Assembly: GCF_014850975.1 (NCBI RefSeq)
Contig: NZ_JACXST010000001.1
Span: 1,178,001 to 1,242,000, forward strand
From: Methylomonas fluvii
Lineage (GTDB): Bacteria > Pseudomonadota > Gammaproteobacteria > Methylococcales > Methylomonadaceae
Length of the DNA stretch: 64,000 nucleotides
Reading direction: 5' to 3'
The first letter of the stretch is position 1; each line of letters starts with the position of its first letter. The position numbers and the translations under genes were made by a program. The notes beneath the pieces were generated by a model, which had not been told where the DNA came from, searched no databases, and saw nothing but the letters and a program-made list of their open reading frames with translations. Positions 1 through 7,810 of this stretch are shown here, in pieces.

Positions 1-410
1 GGCTGTTCGATACGGTGTTTTCGATGGGGGTGTTGTATCACCGCCGCTCGCCCATCGATCATTTGCTGGAATTAAAAGGCAGTTTGCGTGCTGGCGGTGA
101 ATTGATTTTGGAGACTCTGGTAGTTGAAGGGGATGCGCAGCATGTCTTAGTGCCGGAGGGGCGTTATGCGCAAATGCGCAATGTGTGGTTTTTACCGAGC
201 TGCGCAGCTTTGATGTTATGGATGCGCCGCTGCGGGTTTAAAAATATTCGCCTAGCAGATGTTTCCAAGACCTCTGTCGAGGAGCAGCGCAGTACCGAAT
301 GGATGCGGTTTCATTCTTTGGCGGAATTTTTAGATCCACATTCTCCGGATTTGACTTGCGAAGGCTTGCCGGCGCCGGTTCGCGCGGTGGTTGTGGCTAG
401 CGTAGATTAA
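1..410 (+). CDS. cmoB: tRNA U34 carboxymethyltransferase CmoB, C-terminal part
   Basis: The reading frame is open from the left edge of the window, so only about the last 135 residues are present; the full family is about 320 residues. The enzyme transfers a carboxymethyl group from carboxy-S-adenosylmethionine to 5-hydroxyuridine at tRNA position 34. The visible part has the end of the Rossmann methyltransferase fold ([16 protein letters not shown]) and the CmoB-typical tail ([17 protein letters not shown], then [14 protein letters not shown]). The start and the SAM-binding N-terminal half lie outside the window. It ends in TAA about 130 bp before the next gene on the same strand. Confidence 0.9.
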   Translation, partial: LFDTVFSMGVLYHRRSPIDHLLELKGSLRAGGELILETLVVEGDAQHVLVPEGRYAQMRNVWFLPSCAALMLWMRRCGFKNIRLADVSKTSVEEQRSTEWMRFHSLAEFLDPHSPDLTCEGLPAPVRAVVVASVD

Positions 411-539
411 TCAGTGGATTTTTGTTTTTGAATTGTAAAATTTAAAGAACAGGCTAAGATTGGCTAGCTTGAAAGGTCAGCCGATATGCGTATGCGCTGA
501 TTAGTCCAGGCAGCCCTGAAATCCAATCGGAGAAAATCC

Positions 540-866
540 ATGAAAAAGTTATTTGTACTTTTTATGCTGTGTTCTTTTGCCGTATTTGCTGAGCCAATCA
601 ATATCAACCAAGCGGATGCCGAAACCATTTCCAAGGCATTGACCGGGATAGGCCCGAAGAAGGCAGAGGCGGTGGTTCAATACCGTAAGGAGCATGGCGA
701 TTTTAAGACATTGAAAGATCTGGAAAATGTATCTGGAATTGGCGAGAAAACCGCCCAACAGAACGAGAAGAATATTCTGTTTGGGGATTCTGCTCCCGCT
801 ACAGCTGAAAAAATTGCTAAGCCAGAGAAACCGGAAAAGCCCCAGGAGCCTAAAAAACCAAAATAA
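540..866 (+). CDS. Secreted helix-hairpin-helix protein, ComEA-like
   Basis: A 108-residue protein with a signal peptide (about residues 1-17, ending at VFA-EP). A ComEA-type helix-hairpin-helix DNA-binding domain follows: ININQADAETISKAL, the hairpins GIGPKKAEAV and SGIGEKTA. A lysine/proline/glutamate-rich tail (repeated KPEKP) runs from about residue 85. ComEA proteins bind incoming double-stranded DNA in the periplasm during natural transformation, and the small single-domain form is common in gammaproteobacteria. The start ATG is preceded by GGAG (about 530-533). No other competence gene is nearby, so a role in DNA uptake is inferred from the family only. Confidence 0.8.
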   Translation: MKKLFVLFMLCSFAVFAEPININQADAETISKALTGIGPKKAEAVVQYRKEHGDFKTLKDLENVSGIGEKTAQQNEKNILFGDSAPATAEKIAKPEKPEKPQEPKKPK

Positions 867-872
867 GGCGAC

Positions 873-907
873 TGAGTTGGCGCGCTTGGGCTTGGCGCGC
901 CAACTCA
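873..907. terminator. Perfect 13-bp hairpin after the ComEA-like gene
   Basis: A 13-bp perfect inverted repeat (arms 873-885 and 895-907, GC-rich centre GGCGCGC, 9-base loop) starts 6 bases after the stop codon. No good T run follows on the plus strand. The converging gene ends at 962 on the minus strand, so this may be a bidirectional terminator or an mRNA-stabilising stem. Seen directly; the role is inferred. Confidence 0.5.
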
Positions 908-961
908 TTGAGTCTGTCTTTTCTGAAATGTTCGGTCGTATTTATTCGACGTCCGGGTCGT

Positions 962-1309
962 TTAGCCAAATGTCGAGCCGTTCCAGCCCCAAAAATCAGC
1001 CGGACAGTTACTGAATTCGATATAAATCCGATCCTGAGGGATTGAAAGTCGGGCATTGAGCAATTGGCATATAGCTGCGGACAAGTTTCTGGCTTGGCTA
1101 CTGCTCAGGCCAATGCTCTTGCATTCCAGATATGCCAAGGAGGTTGTGCTGCCGGCAAACAGCATGGCGTCGTTTTGCTCAATGCTAATCATGACGTAGC
1201 GCTCCGGTTTGCCGGTCTCTTTGGACACCAATTGCGACAGTTCGCCTAACAATTTTGATTTCAGTTCGGTATCGATCGCTGAGTTGGTGTTCAATTTTAA
1301 AAAGGGCAT
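962..1309 (-). CDS. MIF/phenylpyruvate tautomerase family protein
   Basis: A 115-residue protein of the macrophage migration inhibitory factor fold in the tautomerase superfamily. I chose the ATG at 1309 rather than the in-frame GTG at 1315 because the second codon is then proline, and Pro1 is the catalytic base of this family; GGAGAG lies just upstream. The length matches MIF (about 115 residues) and the family pattern is clear: PFLKLNTN at the start, the strand KPERYVMISIEQ, and DRIYIEFSNCPADFWGWNG near the end. Bacterial members have keto-enol tautomerase activity on phenylpyruvate-like compounds, and the natural substrate is usually unknown. It lies 29 bases downstream of thpR and is probably cotranscribed with it. 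Confidence 0.85.
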   Translation of the reverse strand: MPFLKLNTNSAIDTELKSKLLGELSQLVSKETGKPERYVMISIEQNDAMLFAGSTTSLAYLECKSIGLSSSQARNLSAAICQLLNARLSIPQDRIYIEFSNCPADFWGWNGSTFG

Positions 1310-1322
1310 GACCACTCTCCTG

Positions 1323-1338
1323 TTTTTTTGGGGGGGGG
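1323..1338. repeat. T7-G9 homopolymer tract between thpR and the tautomerase gene
   Basis: Seven T followed by nine G on the plus strand, so the minus-strand message reads C9-A7. The tract starts directly after the thpR stop codon and ends 13 bases before the tautomerase ATG. Long G/C homopolymers are prone to slippage and to sequencing error. This one is untranslated, so a length change would alter only spacing or mRNA structure. Confidence 0.7.
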
Positions 1339-1845
1339 CTAAATTGCCGGCCAGCGTTGGATAATCCGATATTCAACGCCATCCGGACCTGAGCAGGATT
1401 CTACCAAGCAGAATCCTATTGTCTGCCAAAGTATGGGGGCGAAATCGAAATCGATTGCCGAGCTAGCCTTTTTAACTAAAGTGACATGCGGTTTGAATGG
1501 TCTGTTTTCGATGGGTATGCCTTGTTGTTTGGCTATGCGGGCCAAGTTTTCGTTTAATATCGACACGCTTTGATCGAATTGACCGGCGGTCAGGCATAGC
1601 ACGGCAGGTTTTTTCCAGAAACTCAGGCGGTCAAAACGTAACGTTATCAGCGGTGCTGGCAGTTTTCCTGCCTCCCTGGTGATTATGGCCTGTTGTTCTG
1701 CAGAAATTCTCCCTAAAAACAACAGGGTGACATGTAAGTTTGCTTCGTTAACAGGTTTTCCGGTCTGGTTTAGTTGGTTGATTAAAGTCGCGCATTGTTG
1801 TCTTGTGTTTTGTTCCGGCCATAGGGCAAAAAAGAGACGTTTCAA
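1339..1845 (-). CDS. thpR: RNA 2',3'-cyclic phosphodiesterase ThpR (LigT family)
   Basis: A 168-residue member of the 2H phosphoesterase superfamily, which opens 2',3'-cyclic phosphates on RNA ends and was first described as a 2'-5' RNA ligase. Both catalytic HxT motifs are visible: HVT at residues 38-40 (HVTLLFLG) and HVT at 120-122 (PHVTLV). The N-terminal MKRLFFALWP is typical of bacterial ThpR, and the length is a little below the usual 175-190. It is the first gene of a two-gene minus-strand unit with the tautomerase. Its 5' end faces the RuMP block across a 433-base gap. Confidence 0.9.
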   Translation of the reverse strand: MKRLFFALWPEQNTRQQCATLINQLNQTGKPVNEANLHVTLLFLGRISAEQQAIITREAGKLPAPLITLRFDRLSFWKKPAVLCLTAGQFDQSVSILNENLARIAKQQGIPIENRPFKPHVTLVKKASSAIDFDFAPILWQTIGFCLVESCSGPDGVEYRIIQRWPAI

Positions 1846-2278
1846 GCTGTTCCTCTCCGATTGTTGTTAGATCGAGGTGTGACTTTTTCAAGTTTTCGAT
1901 GGCAGGCAAAATGCTGCGATTTGCGTGTCGAGAGCAGGTGATCAGGCTAAAGGACGCTGTGTTATTGCTGCGAGGATGGACAATTAGCCAAAAAAATATC
2001 CAGATTTATCAGCTCGTAAGCGATGAATCCTAAAATCGAAATTGAATTTTGCTCGGTTTGTCTGCGGGTTGGCTCAGCCTAAGCTTACGCCGCGGACTTG
2101 TCTAGTAACAATTTGTTCGCATAAGCTATAGGCTGCGCGCAGTTGCTAAGCATTGACATATATCCCATTTCTACCTTACAGTTACAAATGCATCACACGT
2201 ACGTGACAAGCCTAGCGGGTTGTGGCAATTTGCAAGAATCGGCTATTACTAAAAATTAAAACTTTCGGAGCACATCAC
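1846..2278. other. Intergenic region between thpR and hxlA
   Basis: A gap of 433 bases between divergent genes, with no intact gene. It holds a likely sigma-70 promoter for hxlA (see separate entry). It also holds a short open stretch from ATG 2023 to the stop at 2080-2082, encoding MNPKIEIEFCSVCLR and a few more residues. That resembles the start of SelW/Rdx-type thioredoxin-like proteins (CxxC after an IEIEF strand), and after a frame change further similar residues (AGWLSLSL) follow. It may be a decayed gene; the match is too short to be sure. Confidence 0.4.
2153..2182 (+). promoter_or_regulatory. Candidate sigma-70 promoter of hxlA-hxlB
   Basis: A perfect -35 box TTGACA (2153-2158) is followed after 18 bases by TACAGT (2177-2182), a 4-of-6 match to the -10 box. 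It would give a leader of about 90 bases before the hxlA ATG. This is the best promoter-like sequence in the gap. Confidence 0.4.
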
Positions 2279-2926
2279 ATGGCAAGACCATTAATTCAAA
2301 TGGCGTTGGATTCACTGGATTTCAACCAAACCGTTGCGTTGGCAGATCAAGTAGCACCCTATGTCGATATTTTTGAAATCGGCACTCCTTGCATTAAATA
2401 CAACGGTATCAACCTGGTTAAAGAGCTGAGACAACGTTACCCAGACAAATTGTTGTTGGTTGACCTGAAAACCATGGACGCAGGCGAATACGAAGCCGGT
2501 GCTTTCTATGCTGCTGGCGCGGACATCTGCACCGTATTGGGCGTATCCGGTTTGGCCACTATCGCTGGCGTTATCAAAGCGGCGAAAAAACACGGCGCTG
2601 AAACTCAAATCGACTTGATCAACGTAGCCGACAAAGCGGACTGTGCAAGAGAGTCTGTCAAATTGGGCGCGCAAATCGTTGGTATTCACACCGGTCTGGA
2701 CGCGCAAGCAGCCGGTCACACGCCATTCACTGATCTGAACGACATCGCTCGTTTGGGCTTGAATGTGCGTATCTCTGTTGCCGGCGGTATCAAACAAGCG
2801 ACTGTACAACAAGTCGTTGAAGCGGGCGCTAACATCATCGTTGTTGGTGCTGCTATCTACGGCGCGCCTTCACCTGCTGAAGCAGCTCGTGAAATCCGTG
2901 AATTGGTTGATGCGGCGGCGGTATAA
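2279..2926 (+). CDS. hxlA: 3-hexulose-6-phosphate synthase (copy 1)
   Basis: Hexulose-phosphate synthase (Hps/RmpA) condenses formaldehyde with ribulose 5-phosphate, the formaldehyde-fixing step of the RuMP cycle, in the cytoplasm. The protein has 215 residues, the usual length. It belongs to the OMP decarboxylase suprafamily, with the DxKxxD motif at residues 62-67 (DLKTMD), the strand FEIGTPCI, and the C-terminal phosphate-binding segments VAGGIK and IIVVGAAIYGA. The ATG at 2279 has CGGAG upstream and gives the family N-terminus MARPLIQMALDSL; the in-frame codon at 2222 has no ribosome-binding site. hxlB follows after 3 bases. A second copy starts at 63767. Confidence 0.97.
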   Translation: MARPLIQMALDSLDFNQTVALADQVAPYVDIFEIGTPCIKYNGINLVKELRQRYPDKLLLVDLKTMDAGEYEAGAFYAAGADICTVLGVSGLATIAGVIKAAKKHGAETQIDLINVADKADCARESVKLGAQIVGIHTGLDAQAAGHTPFTDLNDIARLGLNVRISVAGGIKQATVQQVVEAGANIIVVGAAIYGAPSPAEAAREIRELVDAAAV

Positions 2927-2929
2927 GTC

Positions 2930-3463
2930 ATGCATCAGCAGTTAATTATTGACAAAATCTCAGGGATTCTGGAAGCGACACCCGACTCGCATGACAAAAC
3001 CTTGGTGGACATGCTGGATCAGGCTAAGCGTATTTTTATATCTGGCGCTGGTCGTTCAAAGCTGGTCGGCAATTTCTTTGCTATGCGTTTGATGCATGGC
3101 GGCTACGACGTTAGCGTTGTCGGTGAAATTGTTACGCCAAGCATCAAAGCTGGCGATTTGTTGATCATTATTTCCGGCTCAGGTGAAACCGAGCAGTTGA
3201 TTGCCTTTACCAAAAAAGCCAAAGAAGTCGGCGCAAAGATTGTGTTGATTTCGGCTAAGGACGATTCAACGATTGGCGACATGGCTGATGTCACTTTGCA
3301 AATCGGCAGATCCGAACAATACGGTAAAGTCAAAGGCATGCCTATGGGTACTGTGTTTGAATTATCTACCTTGTTTTTCCTGGAAGCGACAATTTCGCAT
3401 GTAATCCATGACAAAGGTATTGCAGAAGAAGAAATGAGATCAAGACACGCCAATTTGGAATAA
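2930..3463 (+). CDS. hxlB: 6-phospho-3-hexuloisomerase
   Basis: Hpi/RmpB converts hexulose 6-phosphate to fructose 6-phosphate, the second RuMP step, and is encoded next to Hps in most methylotrophs. The 177-residue protein is one SIS (sugar isomerase) domain with the phosphosugar-binding segments ISGAGRSKLVGNFFAMRL and IISGSGETEQL, and the C-terminal helix KGIAEEEMRSRHANLE typical of the family. It starts 3 bases after hxlA, so the two are surely cotranscribed, and a terminator follows. Here the two genes are separate, unlike the fused hps-hpi genes of some methylotrophs. Confidence 0.96.
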   Translation: MHQQLIIDKISGILEATPDSHDKTLVDMLDQAKRIFISGAGRSKLVGNFFAMRLMHGGYDVSVVGEIVTPSIKAGDLLIIISGSGETEQLIAFTKKAKEVGAKIVLISAKDDSTIGDMADVTLQIGRSEQYGKVKGMPMGTVFELSTLFFLEATISHVIHDKGIAEEEMRSRHANLE

Positions 3464-3474
3464 CTTAGCGTGCG

Positions 3475-3510
3475 AACCTGTGGCCGGAGCAATTCGGTCG
3501 CAGGTTTTTT
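3475..3510 (+). terminator. Rho-independent terminator after hxlB
   Basis: Arms AACCTGTGGCCG (3475-3486) and CGGTCGCAGGTT (3495-3506) pair with two mismatches around an 8-base loop, followed by a run of T. It separates hxlA-hxlB from tkt, which implies that tkt has its own promoter. Confidence 0.75.
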
Positions 3511-3614
3511 ACATTACATTCGGGTGTCAAGGCGATACCGATTCCAGCAGTCTGAATGAACGAGAGTGTGGTTTTGGTCTTCCTTGTATTTACCAGCCTC
3601 AGCCAGAGTGATAT

Positions 3615-3642
3615 TTGAGTAATCGAATGTCGCAACTAAAAT
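3615..3642 (+). promoter_or_regulatory. Candidate promoter of tkt
   Basis: TTGAGT (3615-3620), a 16-base spacer and TAAAAT (3637-3642, 5 of 6 to consensus). The predicted start leaves a short leader that contains the AAGGAG ribosome-binding site at 3655-3660. It fits the terminator upstream. Confidence 0.4.
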
Positions 3643-3665
3643 AACAAAATAAAAAGGAGACCAAC

Positions 3666-5681
3666 ATGCCTTCGCGCCGAGACTTAGCGAACGCCATCCG
3701 CGCACTTAGCATGGACGCCGTACAGAAAGCCAACTCCGGGCACCCCGGTGCCCCGATGGGGATGGCTGACATCGCAGAAGTATTGTGGAACGATTTTCTG
3801 CAACACAACCCCAGCAACCCTAAATGGCCCAACCGCGACCGCTTCATTCTGTCCAACGGTCATGGCTCCATGCTGATTTATTCCTTGTTGCACTTGGCCG
3901 GCTACAATCTGCCGATCGAAGAACTGAAACAGTTCCGCCAACTGCACTCGCAAACCCCAGGACACCCTGAATACGGCTACACCGACGGTGTCGAAACCAC
4001 CACCGGTCCTCTGGGACAAGGCATCACCAATGCCGTCGGTTTCGCCTTAGCGGAACGCACCCTGGCCGGCCAATTCAACCGTCCCGGCCACGACATCGTC
4101 GACCACCACACCTACGTCTTCCTGGGTGACGGCTGCTTGATGGAAGGTATCTCCCACGAAGCCTGCTCATTGGCTGGTTCTATGAAACTGGGTAAGCTGA
4201 TCGCCTTCTACGACGACAACAACATCTCCATCGACGGTGAAGTCCGTGGTCATGGCAATGTGGCCGGCTGGTTCCTGGATGACACCCCGAAACGCTTTGA
4301 AGCCTACGGCTGGCACGTCATCCCAAAAGTCGATGGCCACGACGCCGACGCTGTCAAAGCGGCGATTGAAGCGGCGAAAAAAGTCACCGACAAACCGACC
4401 ATCATCTGCTGCCAAACCACCATCGGTTTTGGTTCGCCGAACAAACAAGGCAAAGAAGAATGCCATGGTGCGGCCTTAGGTGAAGCGGAAATTGCCCTGA
4501 CTCGGGAAAACCTGGGTTGGCCGCATGCGCCATTCGAGATTCCTGCCGACATCAAAGCCGGCTGGGATGGCAATGCCAAAGGTGCCCAACTGGAAAGCGC
4601 CTGGAACGCCAAGTTTGCCGCCTACCAAGCCGCGCATCCAGAACTGGCGGCCGAATTCGAACGTCGGGTCATCAAAAATGCACTGCCGGCCGATTGGGCG
4701 GATAAATCCAACGCCTTCATCGCCGCTGTCAACGAAAAAGGCGAAACCATCGCCAGTCGCAAAGCCTCACAAAACACCCTGAACGGTTTTGGTCCCTTAC
4801 TGCCAGAACTACTGGGCGGCTCTGCCGACTTGGCCGGCTCCAACCTGACCCTGTGGTCCGGCTGCAAAGACGTCAACCAACCCGGCTTTGATGGCAACTA
4901 CGTCTACTACGGTGTGCGTGAATTCGGCATGTCCGCCATCATGAACGGCATCACCCTGCACGGCGGCTTCAAACCCTACGGCGCGACCTTCCTGATGTTC
5001 AGTGAATACGCCCGTAACGCCCTGCGCATGGCCGCGTTGATGAAAATCCCGACCATCTTCGTATACACCCACGACTCCATCGGTCTGGGCGAAGACGGCC
5101 CGACCCATCAACCCGTCGAACAAACCGCCACCCTGCGCATGATTCCCAACATGCAAGTCTGGCGCCCTTGCGACGCCGTTGAATCGGCTGTGTGCTGGAA
5201 AGCCGCCGTCGAACGTCAAGACGGACCGAGCACCCTGATCTTCTCCCGGCAAAACCTGGCGCACATGGCCCGCAGCCAAGCCCAGATTGACGGCATCAGC
5301 AAAGGTGGCTACATCCTGAAAGACAGCGCCGGTACCCCGGATGCCATCATCATCGCCACCGGCTCTGAAGTGGAATTGGCGGTTAAAGCCGCTGAAGCGC
5401 TGGAAGCCAAAGGCAAACACATCCGCGTGGTGTCCTTGCCATCGACCAACGTCTTTGAAGCGCAAGATCAGGCGTACAAAGACAGCGTCTTGCCGCCAAG
5501 CGTCACCCAACGCGTGGTAGTAGAAGCGGGAGTAACCGACAGCTGGTGGAAATACGCCGGCAGCGCGGGTAGAGTCGTAGGATTGGACCGTTTCGGCGAA
5601 TCGGCCCCGGCAGGTCAGCTCTTCAAAGAGTTCGGCTTTACCGTGGACAATGTCGTCGCTAATGTGGAAGCCGTTCTTTAA
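3666..5681 (+). CDS. tkt: Transketolase
   Basis: A thiamine diphosphate enzyme that moves two-carbon units between sugar phosphates; in RuMP organisms it regenerates ribulose 5-phosphate from fructose 6-phosphate and triose phosphate. At 671 residues it has the full family length. The sequence shows the N-terminal pyrophosphate domain ([17 protein letters not shown]), the ThDP/metal motif with GDG at 154-156 and NN at 185-186, the pyrimidine domain ([37 protein letters not shown]) and the C-terminal domain. AAGGAG sits 5 bases before the ATG. Codon use is strikingly C-ended and GC-rich compared with hxlA, tal and fba on either side. Confidence 0.97.
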   Translation: MPSRRDLANAIRALSMDAVQKANSGHPGAPMGMADIAEVLWNDFLQHNPSNPKWPNRDRFILSNGHGSMLIYSLLHLAGYNLPIEELKQFRQLHSQTPGHPEYGYTDGVETTTGPLGQGITNAVGFALAERTLAGQFNRPGHDIVDHHTYVFLGDGCLMEGISHEACSLAGSMKLGKLIAFYDDNNISIDGEVRGHGNVAGWFLDDTPKRFEAYGWHVIPKVDGHDADAVKAAIEAAKKVTDKPTIICCQTTIGFGSPNKQGKEECHGAALGEAEIALTRENLGWPHAPFEIPADIKAGWDGNAKGAQLESAWNAKFAAYQAAHPELAAEFERRVIKNALPADWADKSNAFIAAVNEKGETIASRKASQNTLNGFGPLLPELLGGSADLAGSNLTLWSGCKDVNQPGFDGNYVYYGVREFGMSAIMNGITLHGGFKPYGATFLMFSEYARNALRMAALMKIPTIFVYTHDSIGLGEDGPTHQPVEQTATLRMIPNMQVWRPCDAVESAVCWKAAVERQDGPSTLIFSRQNLAHMARSQAQIDGISKGGYILKDSAGTPDAIIIATGSEVELAVKAAEALEAKGKHIRVVSLPSTNVFEAQDQAYKDSVLPPSVTQRVVVEAGVTDSWWKYAGSAGRVVGLDRFGESAPAGQLFKEFGFTVDNVVANVEAVL

Positions 5682-5699
5682 TTTTGTAAACATTAGGTG

Positions 5700-5725
5700 A
5701 GGCTTGGATTGAGTAATCTAAGCCT
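5700..5725 (+). terminator. Hairpin after tkt
   Basis: Arms AGGCTTGGATT (5700-5710) and AATCTAAGCCT (5715-5725) form an 11-bp stem with one G-T pair and a 4-base loop, 19 bases after the tkt stop. The T content after it is modest (TGCGTTTCT), so termination may be partial, with read-through to the next gene 29 bases on. Confidence 0.5.
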
Positions 5726-5753
5726 TGCGTTTCTAACTGCATAGGTGATAGAC

Positions 5754-6437
5754 GTGAAAAGAAATGAATTAACGAAAGGTGTGATGGCAGCTCTAATGCT
5801 GACCAGTTCCTTAGCTATGGCGGGATCGGATTATCCAGCGGCTGATTATCAGCCAAAGGTGCTCTATACCAATCCTGAATATAACGACAGCAAAGCGGCA
5901 CCAGTTGCTGCTACAGCACCTGCGGCGAAACCTGCTGCAAAAGAAGTTGAAGCGGATCCCGCTTTCCCGGCGACGAATTTTCAACCTAAAGTGTTATACA
6001 GCGATGCTGAGTATAAGCATAGCGCAGCAGCACCAAGTGCGGCTAAATCGTCAAGCTCTTCATCTGCCTCCACAACTTCTGCGGAAGCAGCTGTAGATGT
6101 TATACAAACAGAAAAGGCTGCGTCCTCTGATTTTTCCTACATTGGCTTAATTTTGTTGGCCGTAGCGGGGTTTTTTATCTACAACAAAAAATCGCCTAAA
6201 AGTGCCAAAGGTTCGTCAGCTGATGATTACCAAGTTGCATCTGGTGCTACCGGTGTGGAAAAGTATCTGGAAAAAATGGGTGCGAATAAAACCGGTGTTG
6301 CCAAATACTTGGAAAAACAAGATTCCAATCCTGCTACAGGTGTTGCCAAATATATGGCAAAGCAAATCGTAAGAGATCGGGAAGCTGCCGCTGCAAAAGC
6401 GACTGGCGTGGAAAAGTATTTACGTGATAAAGCTTAA
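5754..6437 (+). CDS. Unknown membrane protein with TGVxKYL repeats, inside the RuMP block
   Basis: Not a family I recognise. The 227-residue protein starts at GTG 5754, with AGGTGA 5 bases upstream; an earlier in-frame GTG at 5745 would sit inside that site. A signal peptide (about 1-23, ending LAMA-GSDYP) leads to two copies of a motif: YPAADYQPKVLYTNPEY and FPATNFQPKVLYSDAEY. An alanine/serine-rich linker follows, then one membrane helix (about 127-146, then KK), then a C-terminal region with four TGVxKYL/M copies whose threonines are at residues 166, 180, 195 and 217. The topology suggests a periplasmic N-terminus and a cytoplasmic repeat tail. It sits between tkt and tal, so it may tether or scaffold something linked to central carbon metabolism; that is inference from position only. 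Confidence 0.75.
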   Translation: MKRNELTKGVMAALMLTSSLAMAGSDYPAADYQPKVLYTNPEYNDSKAAPVAATAPAAKPAAKEVEADPAFPATNFQPKVLYSDAEYKHSAAAPSAAKSSSSSSASTTSAEAAVDVIQTEKAASSDFSYIGLILLAVAGFFIYNKKSPKSAKGSSADDYQVASGATGVEKYLEKMGANKTGVAKYLEKQDSNPATGVAKYMAKQIVRDREAAAAKATGVEKYLRDKA

Positions 6438-6722
6438 CAGCATCTGATTCATGATGCTGATCGCTGGAACTTAAGGGTTAAGCGCTAACTCTGATCCGGC
6501 AGATTTAAATGATCGCCACTTCGTATGTTTTAAAGCGTGTGTTTCGGCTTTGAATATATGCCAAGTGGCGATTCAGTCTTATCAATATAGCTAAAAATAG
6601 AGTTTCATCACCAGGGACTCTTTTGCAATCAATCTCCTGCAAGAATTGCTGAACATCTTTTACTTGTAAAGCTCGGTTCAAACGAGGGGGAAAAAATTAA
6701 CAACACATCTGAGGATAATCCT
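6438..6722. other. Intergenic region before tal, with inverted repeats
   Basis: A gap of 285 bases. A 7-bp stem (6438-6444 with 6453-6459) begins right after the stop of the upstream gene and may act as a weak terminator. Further on, ATCGCCACTT (6512-6521) is matched exactly by AAGTGGCGAT (6563-6572) across a 41-base loop. This spacing could be an operator pair or a long hairpin in the tal leader. No promoter stands out. Confidence 0.4.
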
Positions 6723-7709
6723 ATGGCAAAAAATTTACTCGAACAACTCCGCGAAATGACTGTTGTTGTTGCCGATACCGGTGACATTCAAGCGATTGAA
6801 ACATTTAAACCACGTGATGCAACCACCAATCCATCATTGATTACCGCTGCTGCACAAATGCCACAGTATCAAGGTATTGTTGATGATACTTTGAAAGGTG
6901 CAAGAGCAACTTTGGGCGCCGCTGCATCGGCTGCAGAAGTTGTAACCTTGGCATTTGATCGTTTGGCCGTGTCTTTTGGCTTGAAAATTCTGGAAATCGT
7001 CGAAGGTCGTGTATCGACTGAAGTCGATGCGCGTTTGTCTTACGATACCGAAGCCACCATCGCTAAAGGTCGTGACTTGATCGCTCAATACGAAGCTGCA
7101 GGCATTTCCAAAGAGCGCGTTTTAATTAAAATCGCTGCTACCTGGGAAGGCATTCAAGCTGCCGCTGTGTTGGAAAAAGAAGGTATTCACACCAACCTGA
7201 CGCTGTTGTTTGGCTTGCACCAAGCGATTGCTTGTGCAGAGAACGGCATCACACTGATTTCGCCATTCGTCGGTCGTATTCTGGATTGGTATAAAAAAGA
7301 CACCGGCCGTGATTCTTATGCGCCTGCTGAAGATCCAGGTGTATTGTCAGTGACCGAAGTCTACAACTACTATAAAAAATTCGGCTATAAAACCGAAGTC
7401 ATGGGTGCAAGCTTTCGTAACGTCGGCGAAATCACCGAATTGGCGGGCTGCGATTTGTTAACCATCGCTCCTTCGCTGTTGGCTGAGTTGCAATCCGTTG
7501 AAGCCGATCTGCCGCGCAAACTGGATGCAAGCAAAGCGGCCGCCGCTACCATCGAAAAAATCACTGTCGATAAAGCCACTTTTGATCGCATGCACGAAGA
7601 AAACCGGATGGCTAAAGAAAAACTAGCCGAAGGTATCGACGGTTTCGCCAAAGCGCTGGAAGCGCTGGAAAAGTTGTTGTCTGACCGTTTGGCTGCCTTG
7701 GAAGCCTAA
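6723..7709 (+). CDS. tal: Transaldolase (TalB type)
   Basis: Transfers a dihydroxyacetone unit between sugar phosphates. With transketolase it rearranges C6 and C3 units back to ribulose 5-phosphate in the transaldolase variant of the RuMP cycle. The 328-residue protein has the TalB signature DATTNPSL (residues 32-39) and the Schiff-base lysine at 136 in [12 protein letters not shown]. It is slightly longer than E. coli TalB (317) because of a charged C-terminal helix. The start ATG has GAGGAT just upstream. It is flanked by tkt and fba, which supply its substrates. Confidence 0.96.
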   Translation: MAKNLLEQLREMTVVVADTGDIQAIETFKPRDATTNPSLITAAAQMPQYQGIVDDTLKGARATLGAAASAAEVVTLAFDRLAVSFGLKILEIVEGRVSTEVDARLSYDTEATIAKGRDLIAQYEAAGISKERVLIKIAATWEGIQAAAVLEKEGIHTNLTLLFGLHQAIACAENGITLISPFVGRILDWYKKDTGRDSYAPAEDPGVLSVTEVYNYYKKFGYKTEVMGASFRNVGEITELAGCDLLTIAPSLLAELQSVEADLPRKLDASKAAAATIEKITVDKATFDRMHEENRMAKEKLAEGIDGFAKALEALEKLLSDRLAALEA

Positions 7710-7723
7710 TCTTGGTCTAGCCG

Positions 7724-7784
7724 CCGAGTGCATGCACTCGGTTGTTTCAGATTTGCAAGGCCGCCGAATCGAGTACGCGGCCTT
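7724..7784 (+). terminator. Two tandem hairpins between tal and fba
   Basis: The first is an 18-base perfect palindrome (7724-7741, CCGAGTGCATGCACTCGG) followed by TTGTTT. The second has 8-bp arms AAGGCCGC (7757-7764) and GCGGCCTT (7777-7784), followed by GATTTGTT. They lie 15 and 48 bases after the tal stop and would reduce transcription into fba, whose ATG is 27 bases further on. Confidence 0.6.
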
Positions 7785-7810
7785 GATTTGTTATTAACAG
7801 GATAAAATTT

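Noticed and set aside
549-908. 119-codon minus-strand frame opposite the ComEA-like gene
   Set aside because: Antisense of a well-supported gene; low-complexity Phe/Leu/Arg product.
4809-5693. 294-codon open frame on the minus strand across tkt
   Set aside because: It mirrors the strongly biased codons of tkt, gives a Gly/Val/Phe-rich protein without motifs, and has no ribosome-binding site.
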